Shown here one piece after another: positions 1 to 7,609 of a stretch of DNA of 52,861 nt. The stretch is from positions 1 to 52,861 of the forward strand of contig CAJFOJ010000046.1 of NCBI GenBank assembly GCA_904396495.1. Direction: 5' to 3'. This DNA is from an uncultured Oscillospiraceae bacterium (GTDB lineage: Bacteria; Bacillota; Clostridia; Oscillospirales; Ruminococcaceae). The position numbers were made by a program, and so were the translations under genes. The notes below the pieces were generated by a model. It made no database searches. It had not been told where the DNA came from and saw nothing but the letters and a program-made list of their open reading frames with translations. Position 1 is the stretch's first letter; each line of letters begins with the position of its first letter.

Positions 1-135
1 GCTCATTCTATGGGATTTACTCAAACCTACGCTCAAAAAGGTATTTTTTTAGGTGCGGGTTTAAGTAAGGACATTCTGGTGCGGGTGTGCTTACAGCATT
101 TTTTGAACAAATCCAGTAATATCAATGGTTTTTAG
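1..135 (+). CDS. C-terminal 44 codons of an unidentified protein, cut by the window edge
   Basis: Frame 1 is open from the first base to a TAG at 133-135. The visible tail includes a glycine-rich GIFLGAGLSKD stretch followed by LVRVCLQHFLN. I do not recognise the family. The gene runs towards the minus-strand KAP gene, whose stop is at 200-202, so the two are convergent with about 65 bp between them. It is probably mobile-element cargo. The open frame could be chance because it is short. Confidence 0.35.
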   Translation, partial: AHSMGFTQTYAQKGIFLGAGLSKDILVRVCLQHFLNKSSNINGF

Positions 136-199
136 GCAGACATACAGCGATATTTATCCTGAATATTAGCAATCTATAGATCCTCGTTAAAATAATTGC

Positions 200-892
200 T
201 TATATTCGCCATGAATCTAATAGCTTGTTCACATCAGTTTGCATAACATTTCCATGATAATTCTTTTTGTCAGTTGTAGCATTTAAATAGAACGCTCCAC
301 ATTTGTTTTGAATTGTCTCAGACATCAAAAATAGTTCTCCAGACTCTTTTAATGTTTTGATTGCTTGAAGGACACGTTCATCGGTCAAATACTTTTTATA
401 GGTATCTCTAATTTCATATTGTATTCCACTACCAGTCCAAATTCCTACAGAACCAGTTATATATTTCGCAATATTTACGTTTTCTTTTAATGTCTTTTCG
501 AGATACATTTTTATAAAATTATGATCAAAGCATTCAAGAAGATAACATACCACTTCCCATTTATTAAAATCGAATAAGTTGAATTCATTTAATATTTGTT
601 TTACTTTTGATGTGAATATAGTCTCAAGTTGTATCAGTTCTTCCAATGTGAGGATTTTCTTATAACCCTGTTCTTCACCATTTGCAGCAAGCCTACCATA
701 TCCCAACTCAATCATATTGATTATCTCGGCAATAGATTGCAAAACAAATGAATCTCCGTGAGATATTATATTAGAAATAAACTGAAATCTTTCCGAAGTA
801 TCAATTATATCTAATAATTCAAACACTATATGCTCGCCAGAGTACTTGACGGTAACAATAGGAAATTTTTTTGAGAATATGTATCTAAACAA
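200..892 (-). pseudogene. C-terminal part of the KAP-family NTPase, in the -1 frame
   Basis: This reading frame overlaps the end of the upstream KAP frame by 67 bp and has no ATG or ribosome binding site of its own; its nominal start is a TTG. The sequence reads like the missing C-terminal domain of KAP P-loop NTPases: an amphipathic segment around GEHIVFELLDIID, then helical stretches, then a final LLDSW element. A -1 slip at the A7 run (plus-strand 866-872) would join TYSQK to KFPIVTV and give one protein of about 750 residues, the usual KAP size. I infer that this is the tail of the gene at 826-2409 and not a separate gene. Either the gene is inactivated, the base call is wrong, or it is expressed by frameshifting. 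Confidence 0.6.
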
Positions 893-2409
893 GGGGACGC
901 TGTAAGTAAAGCAATGCTAATTGTTTTTACTCTGTCTGGCGAAAGATCAGAGATCAACGCTCGTAATTCTTCCAAGAATTCATAACTAGTCCCTTTTTTC
1001 TCTTGCTCTAGTAAAAACTTAACAAAATCTTTTACATCCAATATAAAAGCAGCGTTGAATATTTCATACTTTTTGATTGTAATTCCATCTAAATCCAAAT
1101 TGAAATATCGATCAAACTTTTCAGGGTGTGCAATTTGATTATTTTTTCTAACGATATTCTTATCGTATACTTCATATGCCTTTCCGATTTTCTGTCCAAA
1201 GTAAGGAAATAAACAAGCTAAAAACTCCATAATTTTTTCTAAATTTTTATTATCCACCTTCAGATCACTATCATATTGTAGTAAATTTTGTATTTTGGAG
1301 CTATAGAGTGAATACCACTCCTGTTGTGATTTGTTCTGACTTCCAAGACTGGGCAAATCAAACTCACCAGTTAGGAGAGATTTATTTGTTTTAATCCATT
1401 CATAAATTTTTGGAAATTTTATTTCTATAACTGATACTGCAACCATATCTGTAAAATCAATTTCTGAATATATGGCTGTTATTTTAAACTGGACAGTATT
1501 ACATAAACGATTTACATCTCTGAGGTTATTAATGTGCACGGCAATGTATGGTTCATATAAGGTTTGCCAATGGGTTTGCTGAAACCCAATTTCCTTATGT
1601 TCTGAAAGAATTTTATTTAAACGATCTGCCAATATCTGTAGAAGTTTTGTGTTATGAATATCTGGAATTTGGATTGGCATCTGAATTATTTTTTCCAGAT
1701 AATTTTCTCCACTTCCTTTTTGCACATTTTCTAAGGCGTTTACTACAATATCCTTATCAAATACTAAAAGGTATATCATATTAGGGAATTTAGCAACAGA
1801 TGAAACCAATTGAAAAACCTGGCGAATTTGTGCATTGCTTAAACGATCGATATCATCTATAATTACCAGTATTTTATTGGACTGTTTTTCAAGAAGCTTA
1901 AATATGAATTCCTTTTGTTTTAAAATATCTTTTTCATCACTCCCCTTTTTAAGTTTATTACCTGCTATAATTGCTCCCTTTTTTCCTAAGAAGCTTAGTA
2001 AGCCGCCAACGTAAGGGACTGTTCTTAAAAGATCAAACGCATCCGAATACTTTTCCAATGCTTTTCCTATCTTTTCCAAACTCTTGTCGCCTGTATTTCT
2101 AAACTCATTTGATAACCGGATAAAAAACTGTGTTAAAAGCTGATCTGTATTAGAAAAATTCCACGGTTCAAAATGAACAATAAGGAGTTTCTCCTTTTCG
2201 GATAAATTGTTTTGCTGAAATTCGATTTCTTGAAGCATCATATTGACAATAGAGGTCTTACCACTGCCCCATTTACCGAATAGACCAATAGAAAAGGTAT
2301 CCTGGTTACTCAAGTTGAGAAGAGATTGTGCCAATAATTTTGCAAAGCTATGTCGATCCAACTGATCGTCATTATTTGAATAGATAGGTTTATCGGAGTA
2401 ATATAACAT
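826..2409 (-). CDS. KAP-family P-loop NTPase, N-terminal and central part, frameshifted near its end
   Basis: KAP NTPases are STAND-like ATPases, often membrane-associated and found in phage-exclusion and mobile-element contexts. Seen here, counting from the ATG at 2409: Walker A GKWGSGKTS at residues 45-53, the family motif HFEPWNFS at 79-86, a short hydrophobic stretch near 131-150 and Walker B LVIIDDIDRL at 181-190. The start at 2409 is chosen because GAGGTG lies just upstream; an ATG 12 bp earlier (2421) overlaps that site. The frame closes at 826 after a nonsense-like tail, and the expected C-terminal domain continues in the -1 frame (200-892). Base composition is AT-rich compared with the chromosome to the right, which fits cargo of the mobile element. 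A defence role is only suggested by family and context. Confidence 0.8.
   Translation of the reverse strand: MLYYSDKPIYSNNDDQLDRHSFAKLLAQSLLNLSNQDTFSIGLFGKWGSGKTSIVNMMLQEIEFQQNNLSEKEKLLIVHFEPWNFSNTDQLLTQFFIRLSNEFRNTGDKSLEKIGKALEKYSDAFDLLRTVPYVGGLLSFLGKKGAIIAGNKLKKGSDEKDILKQKEFIFKLLEKQSNKILVIIDDIDRLSNAQIRQVFQLVSSVAKFPNMIYLLVFDKDIVVNALENVQKGSGENYLEKIIQMPIQIPDIHNTKLLQILADRLNKILSEHKEIGFQQTHWQTLYEPYIAVHINNLRDVNRLCNTVQFKITAIYSEIDFTDMVAVSVIEIKFPKIYEWIKTNKSLLTGEFDLPSLGSQNKSQQEWYSLYSSKIQNLLQYDSDLKVDNKNLEKIMEFLACLFPYFGQKIGKAYEVYDKNIVRKNNQIAHPEKFDRYFNLDLDGITIKKYEIFNAAFILDVKDFVKFLLEQEKKGTSYEFLEELRALISDLSPDRVKTISIALLTASPCLDTYSQKNFLLLPSSTLASI
863..873 (-). other. A7 run and slippery heptamer at the KAP frame change
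   Basis: On the minus strand the zero-frame codons are CAA AAA AAT, which gives the heptamer A AAA AAT. This matches the X XXY YYZ form of -1 slippery sites. The downstream frame is the -1 frame. The same spot is a homopolymer where a one-base deletion or a base-calling error is most likely. Confidence 0.5.
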
Positions 2410-2590
2410 TTTACACCTCATTTCACTTTGTGATTACTCAACTACTCCACTACATTTTCCGTATCCGTTTAAAACATAGCGCCTGAATTACTATCACAAT
2501 AGTAATTGTAAAAATTAATCTATAAAACCACCTGATAATCTTCTCTGAAAAAGAGATGCACAACTTTTGCATAGACACGCAACCTAATTT

Positions 2591-2847
2591 AACTTTGCCG
2601 CAAATTGCGGCAAAGTTGTGCGGCGGGCTGAATGAGATCACTAAAAATTTTTTACTATAGGGAGTGACAATTACTATTTTCCCCTTACAAACCGGGCCGG
2701 AGGCCCGATAAAAAGCGTCCAGGGGACGCGCGGCCAGCTCCGGCACGGAGCTGTTCAAAGGGGATTGGGGAAGTGACCCCAACAAGCAAAATGGGCACAT
2801 CGCTGTAAAGCGGAGTGCTCATTTTCGCATGATGGGTACCATCATGC
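2591..2847. other. Cluster of small hairpins, candidate oriT or structured RNA
   Basis: No convincing gene lies between 2421 and 3012. The segment instead holds a run of perfect inverted repeats: AACTTTGCCGC/GCGGCAAAGTT (2591-2617), CGGGCC/GGCCCG (2693-2707), GCGTCC/GGACGC (2715-2729), AGCTCCG/CGGAGCT (2736-2752), GGGG/CCCC (2767-2780) and GCATGATGG/CCATCATGC (2827-2847). An imperfect repeat occupies 2793-2820. Four of them have loops of only 3 nt. Such clusters occur at transfer origins and at structured RNAs. It sits in the mobile element, so oriT is my first guess, but no relaxase gene is visible in the window. Confidence 0.4.
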
Positions 2848-2881
2848 ATTGCTTGCTACTCTTTTATCTCCTATACGAACA

Positions 2882-2911
2882 AAGAGGCAGAGGATCATTC
2901 CTCTGCCTCTT
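2882..2911. terminator. Strong hairpin terminator
   Basis: AAGAGGCAGAGGA and TCCTCTGCCTCTT form a perfect 13-bp stem with a TCAT loop. It is followed by GTTTTCTT on the plus strand and by a weaker T-rich stretch on the minus strand. It lies downstream of the minus-strand XRE gene (3013-3348) and also downstream, on the plus strand, of the hairpin cluster. Confidence 0.75.
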
Positions 2912-3012
2912 GTTTTCTTATTTGCACTGAATTACTGAGATAAAATGCTTGATAAACCTTTAAAAAAGTTTCTAGATATCACCTTAACTTTTTCTCCTTC
3001 GGTCTTAAGCAG

Positions 3013-3348
3013 TTAATCGTCAGCAGGAAAAAGCAAGAGACACTCATCAACTATGTTTTCAATGATACGAATTTGGGAGGGCGCAAGTTTTTGCATCTTA
3101 TCTGATAATAAAAGCAAATCCTTGTCTGTAATCTCACCCGTAAGTAAATAGTCGGCACTTACTTCTAAAGCAGTAGATAATTTTAACAGATTTTCGGGCC
3201 GCATTGCCCGCTTTCCGAGTTCGGCATAGGATATAAACTGTATCGTTAAATCAGCTCGCTCGGCTAACTCCTCTTGTGTCAGTCCGAGTTTCTTCCGACG
3301 GTTTATAATTCGATGTCCGACATCTTCTAACGAAAAGTTTTCAACCAC
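3013..3348 (-). CDS. XRE-family transcriptional regulator
   Basis: A 111-residue protein with a Cro/CI-type helix-turn-helix at about residues 10-65: the core RRKKLGLTQEELAERADL is followed by the recognition-helix region TIQFISYAELGKR. The C-terminal half (SADYLLTGEITDKD, then a helical tail) is typical of small SinR/CI-like repressors of mobile elements. A GAGGGGGTGAGG Shine-Dalgarno stretch precedes the ATG. It lies next to a second XRE gene in the same orientation and two genes from the recombinase module, so control of element excision or transfer is a reasonable inference. No target is shown. Confidence 0.85.
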   Translation of the reverse strand: MVENFSLEDVGHRIINRRKKLGLTQEELAERADLTIQFISYAELGKRAMRPENLLKLSTALEVSADYLLTGEITDKDLLLLSDKMQKLAPSQIRIIENIVDECLLLFPADD

Positions 3349-3372
3349 TGCCTCACCCCCTCGGTTAGTTTA

Positions 3373-3401
3373 ATTATATCCACAACACGCGAAAATCTTA
3401 A
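3373..3401 (-). promoter_or_regulatory. Promoter for the first XRE gene
   Basis: On the minus strand, TTAAGA (3396-3401) and TATAAT (3373-3378) are separated by 17 bp, with the ATG at 3348 and its Shine-Dalgarno just downstream. An interrupted inverted repeat CGTCTA/TAGACG lies upstream (about 3403-3436) and could bind one of the XRE proteins. Confidence 0.55.
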
Positions 3402-3476
3402 TCGTCTATTGTTGATTTTTATCCACATTAGACGTATAATGAAATAATATAGAAACTCGATATTTTCTGATGCTCG

Positions 3477-3812
3477 TTATGATCTCTTTCTCTTAGAATG
3501 TCGCAGCATCGTATCAATTACATCATAAATTTTGTTTCTATCTTCTTCCGATAATTTTTCTATTTTGTCATCTAACAGAGAATTTTTTACTTTGTATCCC
3601 TTGTACAGAACATCGGTAAGAATCATATCCGATGATACGCCAAGTACGTTTACAATGTTGATAAAAGATTCAAGCGACGGGACTTTTTCACCGCGCTCGA
3701 TCATTCCGATATAATTTGCGCTGAGATCTGCGCGCTCAGCTAAATCCTCCTGCCGCAGACCTTTAGCCAGACGATACTTCCTGATGTTTTTTCCAATCGA
3801 ATAGAGGTCCAT
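3477..3812 (-). CDS. XRE-family transcriptional regulator
   Basis: A 111-residue protein with an N-terminal helix-turn-helix: GKNIRKYRLAKGLRQEDLAE, then LSANYIGMIERGEKVPS as the recognition helix and turn. The middle (SFINIVNVLGVSSDMILTD) is the usual small-repressor linker. The basic C-terminus ends in SKRKRS. GAGGTGGG precedes the ATG. The gene is divergent from the metallo-beta-lactamase gene at 3933, and the 120-bp region between them holds repeated ATTAGT half-sites. Autoregulation together with control of the MBL-DUF3006 unit is inferred from that layout. Confidence 0.85.
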   Translation of the reverse strand: MDLYSIGKNIRKYRLAKGLRQEDLAERADLSANYIGMIERGEKVPSLESFINIVNVLGVSSDMILTDVLYKGYKVKNSLLDDKIEKLSEEDRNKIYDVIDTMLRHSKRKRS

Positions 3813-3826
3813 TTGTTGCCCACCTC

Positions 3827-3910
3827 ATTAGTAGTTATCAATTACTAATAGTGTAGGTGTTTTTTTAACCCATATACACAAACTATACGGAAGATATAAT
3901 AACTATTAGT
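3827..3910. promoter_or_regulatory. Divergent operator/promoter region with repeated ATTAGT half-sites
   Basis: ATTAGTA (3827-3833) and TACTAAT (3843-3849) form an inverted repeat with a 9-bp spacer. A further ATTAGT copy lies at 3905-3910. TATAAT at 3895-3900 is a good -10 for the plus-strand MBL gene, although its -35 is weak, which fits regulated expression. The flanking XRE protein is the obvious candidate binder. Confidence 0.5.
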
Positions 3911-3932
3911 CACTATAACAGGAGGCGCTAAA

Positions 3933-5081
3933 GTGATGTTGGAGAAGTCTAAATTACGAAGCATCATTCTCCCTTTTCTGCTGATCGGTATCTGCCTCTT
4001 TTCCTCTTGCGCAGATCAGGGGACGAATTCCGAATCTTCTGTGCAAACATCAGAACCTTCTTCCTTTTCAACACCTGAATCGCCAACACAGCATACAGAC
4101 GGAAGCTTAACGATTTCCTATCTGGACGTGGGGCAGGGGGATTGTTCCTTTATCGTTCTTCCCAACGGTGAGAACATCCTGATTGACGCGGGAAATCAGA
4201 GCGACGGCGAAAACATCATAGAATATATCAGGGAGAGCGGTATAACCACTCTTGATTACGTAGTTGCAACCCATCCCCACGCAGATCATATCGGAAGCAT
4301 GGCTCAGGTAATCAGCGCCTTTGAAGTTGAAAAGGTGTATATGCCGAAAAAGGCGCACACCTCAAAAACTTTTGAAGATCTGCTGGATACCGTTAAGGAA
4401 AAAGGCCTCTCCATAACGTCTGCCAAAGAAGGGGCCGTTCTTTTTGATTACGGAAATTTAAAGGCGGAATTTCTCGCACCGAACGCCGATAGTTATGAAA
4501 ACCTCAATAATTATTCCGCCGTTTTGCTGCTAACCTATGGCGACCGGCGTTTTCTCTTCATGGGAGATGCGGAAGCGGAGAGCGAGGCAGAAATACTGGC
4601 CCACAACATTGATATTTCCGCTGATCTTCTAAAGGTGGGCCATCACGGAAGCGCCACCTCCTCTACAGAATCTTTCATCAGTGCCGTAAATCCCTCCCAT
4701 GCCGTTATCAGCGTTGGGGAAAATAACAGCTACGGCCACCCTGATCCCGCCGTCCTTTCGATTCTCGAGAACACAGCAACCGTCTGGAGGACAGATGAAC
4801 GCGGTACAATCATTGCAACCTGCGACGGTGAGAATATTACGCTGAATCACATTGCGACTTCTATTCAGCCCCATGCCCCGCCCGATGTTTCCTCCGATTC
4901 CGCTTCGGATGAATCGCCGGATGATAGGCAGTCTACCACCGTATACATCACTGAATCCGGGACTAAATATCACAGGGATGGATGTCAGTACTTAAAGAAA
5001 AGTAAAATTTCCATTTCTCTGAGCGACCTGGATCGAAACAAGTATTCACCGTGTTCGAGGTGTAAGCCTCCAGAGAAGTAA
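3933..5081 (+). CDS. ComEC-like metallo-beta-lactamase-fold lipoprotein with a C-terminal Cys-rich domain
   Basis: A 382-residue secreted lipoprotein. The N-terminus is basic, then hydrophobic (LPFLLIGICLF), ending in the lipobox FSSC at about residue 26, followed by a Ser/Thr-rich linker. The MBL fold begins with SYLDVGQGDCSF. It carries the metal-binding THPHADH motif near residue 111, a GDAEAE segment and a VGHHGSATSS segment, as in the beta-lactamase domain of the ComEC DNA-uptake protein. The C-terminus has a separate domain with KYHRDGCQYL and YSPCSRCKPP, four Cys/His-type ligands seen in secreted nucleases and MBL proteins of Firmicutes. AGGAGG precedes a GTG (3933) and an ATG (3936), and either may be the start. 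A DUF3006 gene follows 10 bp later. The substrate is unknown; DNA processing outside the membrane is only an analogy. Confidence 0.85.
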   Translation: MMLEKSKLRSIILPFLLIGICLFSSCADQGTNSESSVQTSEPSSFSTPESPTQHTDGSLTISYLDVGQGDCSFIVLPNGENILIDAGNQSDGENIIEYIRESGITTLDYVVATHPHADHIGSMAQVISAFEVEKVYMPKKAHTSKTFEDLLDTVKEKGLSITSAKEGAVLFDYGNLKAEFLAPNADSYENLNNYSAVLLLTYGDRRFLFMGDAEAESEAEILAHNIDISADLLKVGHHGSATSSTESFISAVNPSHAVISVGENNSYGHPDPAVLSILENTATVWRTDERGTIIATCDGENITLNHIATSIQPHAPPDVSSDSASDESPDDRQSTTVYITESGTKYHRDGCQYLKKSKISISLSDLDRNKYSPCSRCKPPEK

Positions 5082-5091
5082 AGGAGCCAGC

Positions 5092-5310
5092 ATGAGAATA
5101 GTAATAGACAGGATTGAAAACGACAGGGCTGTTGTGGAACTTCCCGATGGACAGACGATGCAGCTTCCGGCTACTTTGTTTCCTCACGCGGCAGAGGGAG
5201 ACGTCTATACAATCGAAAAAGACCATCCTGAAACAGAGGAGCGCCGCAGACGGATAGAGAACAAGATGAGCAAGCTGTTTTGGGATGAAAGAGGAGAAGT
5301 ATCGCACTGA
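5092..5310 (+). CDS. DUF3006 family protein
   Basis: A 72-residue protein with the family opening MRIVIDRIENDRAVVELPDG, a small beta-rich fold, and an acidic/basic helical tail (TEERRRRIENKMSKLFWDE). It follows the MBL lipoprotein by 10 bp with an AAAGGAG Shine-Dalgarno site and is surely co-transcribed. Pairing of DUF3006 with ComEC-like MBL proteins is common in Firmicutes mobile elements. Its biochemical role is not known. Confidence 0.85.
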   Translation: MRIVIDRIENDRAVVELPDGQTMQLPATLFPHAAEGDVYTIEKDHPETEERRRRIENKMSKLFWDERGEVSH

Positions 5311-5344
5311 AATTACACATACCCGCACAAAAATTGCCCAGCTT

Positions 5345-5373
5345 TTGTATTACCTATTGCAACCTGTTATGAT
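5345..5373 (+). promoter_or_regulatory. Promoter of the TnpW-recombinase unit
   Basis: TTGTAT (5345-5350) and TATGAT (5368-5373) are separated by 17 bp. The expected start of transcription is about 5380, which leaves a leader of about 170 nt before the tnpW-like gene. That leader contains two terminator-like hairpins. Confidence 0.6.
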
Positions 5374-5425
5374 ATATTGAATATGCTGAGCAGTGCACTC
5401 AAAATCAGGGAGAGCTGAATAAAGC

Positions 5426-5456
5426 AAAAAGAGCGGTGTGTATCACCGCTCTTTTT
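5426..5456 (+). terminator. Leader hairpin 1 (terminator form)
   Basis: AAAAAGAGCGGTG and CACCGCTCTTTTT form a perfect 13-bp stem with a 5-nt loop, followed by the stem's own T-run. It lies only about 50 nt after the inferred transcription start at 5380, so it may act as an attenuator for the recombinase unit. It could equally be the terminator of the MBL-DUF3006 unit. Confidence 0.7.
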
Positions 5457-5467
5457 CCACTGTTAAC

Positions 5468-5526
5468 AAAAAACAGCAGCCGCGCAGAGGAGATACCGTA
5501 AAGAGGTAAATCTGCGTGGCTGTTTT
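5468..5526 (+). terminator. Leader hairpin 2
   Basis: AAAACAGC-A-GCCGCGCAGA (left arm, to 5488) pairs with TCTGCGTGGCTGTTTT (5511-5526), with one bulge and one G-T pair, and ends in TTTTC. It sits between hairpin 1 and the tnpW-like Shine-Dalgarno site (AAGGAG, about 5540). The 22-nt loop contains two purine-rich stretches, GAGGAG and AAAGAGG, that resemble ribosome binding sites. Confidence 0.55.
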
Positions 5527-5552
5527 CATCTATATCACAAGGAGAAAAAATT

Positions 5553-5735
5553 ATGCCAAGGGAAAATACGATAGAATATGATGCTTCCATCTCCAAGGAG
5601 ATGACAAAAGAGACCACCTACCAAATCAAAAACAGGACTTTCATTGTCACGTCCGTCTTTCGCGAGGACAGGCGTGAATCTATTGGCAGTATTCTGATGA
5701 GAATGATGAAAGACGAGGCTTCTGTCCAGCGTTAA
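5553..5735 (+). CDS. TnpW-like small transposon-encoded protein
   Basis: A 60-residue protein with the pattern TTYQIKNRTFIVTSVFRED, then an Arg/Met-rich helix (SIGSILMRMMKDE). This matches the small TnpW-type proteins that accompany serine recombinases on clostridial mobile elements. AAGGAG precedes the ATG. The recombinase gene follows 87 bp downstream in the same direction. Function is unestablished; a regulatory or accessory role in transposition is usually assumed. Confidence 0.7.
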   Translation: MPRENTIEYDASISKEMTKETTYQIKNRTFIVTSVFREDRRESIGSILMRMMKDEASVQR

Positions 5736-5822
5736 GGCACGGGACAAGCGTGACACCGGCAGCCATACATGGTATCCTAATATTGTAAATATCGCTGTGT
5801 TGACTGCCGGGAAGGAGGACAG

Positions 5823-7526
5823 ATGAATCAGTCAATCAGCAAAAAGAATCGGGACAACACCGCTTTCCTCTATCTCCGTCTTTCACGGGACGACAAACTC
5901 GAAGGGGAGAGCTATAGCATCAGCAATCAGAAGAAGCTGCTCACCAAAACAGCAAAGGAAATGGGGTATACCAATCTTGTCGTCTTTATAGACGATGGTG
6001 TTTCCGGCGTCACCATGAACCGACCTGGCTTCAACGAGATGATGGCAGAGCTTGATAAGGGATGCGCCTCTGCGGTCTTTGTCAAGGATATGTCCCGTTT
6101 GGGACGTAATTACATCGAGGTCGGCAGGTTGATGGAAGAATACTTTCCAGAGCACAACATCCGTCTGGTGGCCGTTTCAGACGGCATCGACACCGATGAG
6201 GGAGAAAACGAACTCGCCCCTATTCGCAACCTGTTTAATGAGTGGTACGCGCGTGACATCAGCAAAAAGCGCCGTATCAGCAACAAGATCAAGGGCTATT
6301 CCGGCGAGCCATTGGGCCAGCCGCTCTATGGATACATGAAAGACCCGGACAACCCCAAACGCTGGGTGATCGACGAGGAGCCCGCCGCCGCTGTGCGCCG
6401 CGTGTATGTGATGGCTCTGGAAGGATACGGACCGGAGCAGATCGCCGCCAAATTGGAAGAGGAGGGCATCCTGACGCCGAGTGCCTACTGGCTCAGCAAA
6501 GGCGTGAAGCGGCCCGGAAAGGGAAAAGAGCAGCCGCCTGCCAAGTGGAACAACTCGACTATTATAAAAATTCTCTCCTCGCAGGAGTACTGTGGCGACG
6601 TTCTCAATTTCAAGACTTACTCAAAATCCTACAAACTCAAAAGGAGGATCGACAACGACCGGGAAAATTGGGTGGTGTTCAAAGACGTACATCCCGCGAT
6701 CATTGAACGCTCTATCTGGGAGCAGGTGCAGGAGAAGCGAAAGAAAAACCGCAAGCGCAAGACAAAGGACGGCGACCCCTGTATCTTTTCCGGGCTGCTG
6801 GTCTGTGCCGACTGTGGGCACAATCTGCACTTTCACTTCAATCAGGGAAACCCTGAAATCAAGTATTTTAACTGCTCCAACTACAAAGGAAACAGGGGCA
6901 CTTGCGGCTCCACCCACTACATTCGCGTGGACTTTCTGGAACAGGTGGTGCTCGGTGAAATCCGGCGGCTGACCAAGTATGCAAGCCGGTATGAAAATGC
7001 GTTTGCAGAGGCCCTTATGGGTCACTCGCAGAAAAATATCACTGCACAGCGGCAGGCGATGCAGAAAGAACTGTATGCCTTGCAGGCCCGCGACAGGGAA
7101 TTAGATATCCTCTTTGAAAAAATCTATGAGGACAATGTATCCGGCAAGCTGAGCGACGAGCGGTTCGCCCGCATGGGGCAGAGATATGAGGATGAACAAA
7201 AAGAGCTGGCGGACAGAATCAAAACGCTGAAAACTGCGCTTGAAACGTCCGCCAGCCAGACGATGACAGCCGATCTGTTTCTCTCTATTGTCCGCAAGTA
7301 TACCCGCGCCAGAAAGCTCACACCCCGCATGTTGAACGAACTGATTGAGAAGATTGAAGTCTATCATGCTCAAAAGGTGGATGGCAGGTGGGAGCAGCGT
7401 TTGACGATCCACTACAACTGTATTGGACCAATCCATATCCCTGATATCCTGCCGCACCCGGAAGTTTCCGTCAATACCAGAAAGGGCGTCGTTGTGAATT
7501 ACGCCCCGAGTGATCCGGTCATTTGA
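5823..7526 (+). CDS. Large serine recombinase (integrase) of the mobile element
   Basis: A 567-residue site-specific recombinase that would integrate and excise the element through a 5'-phosphoserine intermediate. The resolvase catalytic domain starts with AFLYLRLSRDD, where Ser21 is the expected nucleophile, and continues with the arginine-bearing VKDMSRLGRNYIEVGRLMEE. The 'recombinase' DNA-binding domain covers about residues 160-310 (GYGPEQIAAKLEEEGI, STIIKILSSQEYCGD). A zinc ribbon follows at about 325-365 (CADCG, then NCSNYKGNRGTCG), then a coiled-coil (LQARDRELDILFEKIYEDN) and a DUF4368-like C-terminus. GGAGG precedes the ATG. It is the last gene of the element before the tRNA-Leu gene, the usual position for an integrase near its attachment site. 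Confidence 0.95.
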   Translation: MNQSISKKNRDNTAFLYLRLSRDDKLEGESYSISNQKKLLTKTAKEMGYTNLVVFIDDGVSGVTMNRPGFNEMMAELDKGCASAVFVKDMSRLGRNYIEVGRLMEEYFPEHNIRLVAVSDGIDTDEGENELAPIRNLFNEWYARDISKKRRISNKIKGYSGEPLGQPLYGYMKDPDNPKRWVIDEEPAAAVRRVYVMALEGYGPEQIAAKLEEEGILTPSAYWLSKGVKRPGKGKEQPPAKWNNSTIIKILSSQEYCGDVLNFKTYSKSYKLKRRIDNDRENWVVFKDVHPAIIERSIWEQVQEKRKKNRKRKTKDGDPCIFSGLLVCADCGHNLHFHFNQGNPEIKYFNCSNYKGNRGTCGSTHYIRVDFLEQVVLGEIRRLTKYASRYENAFAEALMGHSQKNITAQRQAMQKELYALQARDRELDILFEKIYEDNVSGKLSDERFARMGQRYEDEQKELADRIKTLKTALETSASQTMTADLFLSIVRKYTRARKLTPRMLNELIEKIEVYHAQKVDGRWEQRLTIHYNCIGPIHIPDILPHPEVSVNTRKGVVVNYAPSDPVI

Positions 7527-7555
7527 GTAGGGGGCTTGAGAAAAGTATTATACAT
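7527..7555. other. Probable element-chromosome junction (att)
   Basis: The recombinase stops at 7526 and the terminator of chromosomal tRNA-Leu begins at about 7556, so the attachment-site core must lie close to this interval. Serine recombinases of this kind recombine at a 2-bp core, so no long direct repeat is expected. The other end of the element is outside the window and the core cannot be fixed here. Confidence 0.4.
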
Positions 7556-7605
7556 AAAAAAACGAGTGTTCTTACAGTTTTTCAAATGCTGTAAGAACAC
7601 TCGCA
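7556..7605 (-). terminator. Terminator of tRNA-Leu
   Basis: CGAGTGTTCTTACAG (7563-7577) pairs perfectly with CTGTAAGAACACTCG (to 7605). On the minus strand the stem is followed by seven T (7556-7562), directly downstream of the tRNA gene. Confidence 0.85.
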
Positions 7606-7609
7606 GTGG

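Noticed and set aside
2450-2800. 116-codon minus-strand ORF
   Set aside because: It runs through the hairpin cluster, has no ribosome site and an unlikely mixture of Pro/Cys-rich and hydrophobic stretches; the structure is better explained as a non-coding element.
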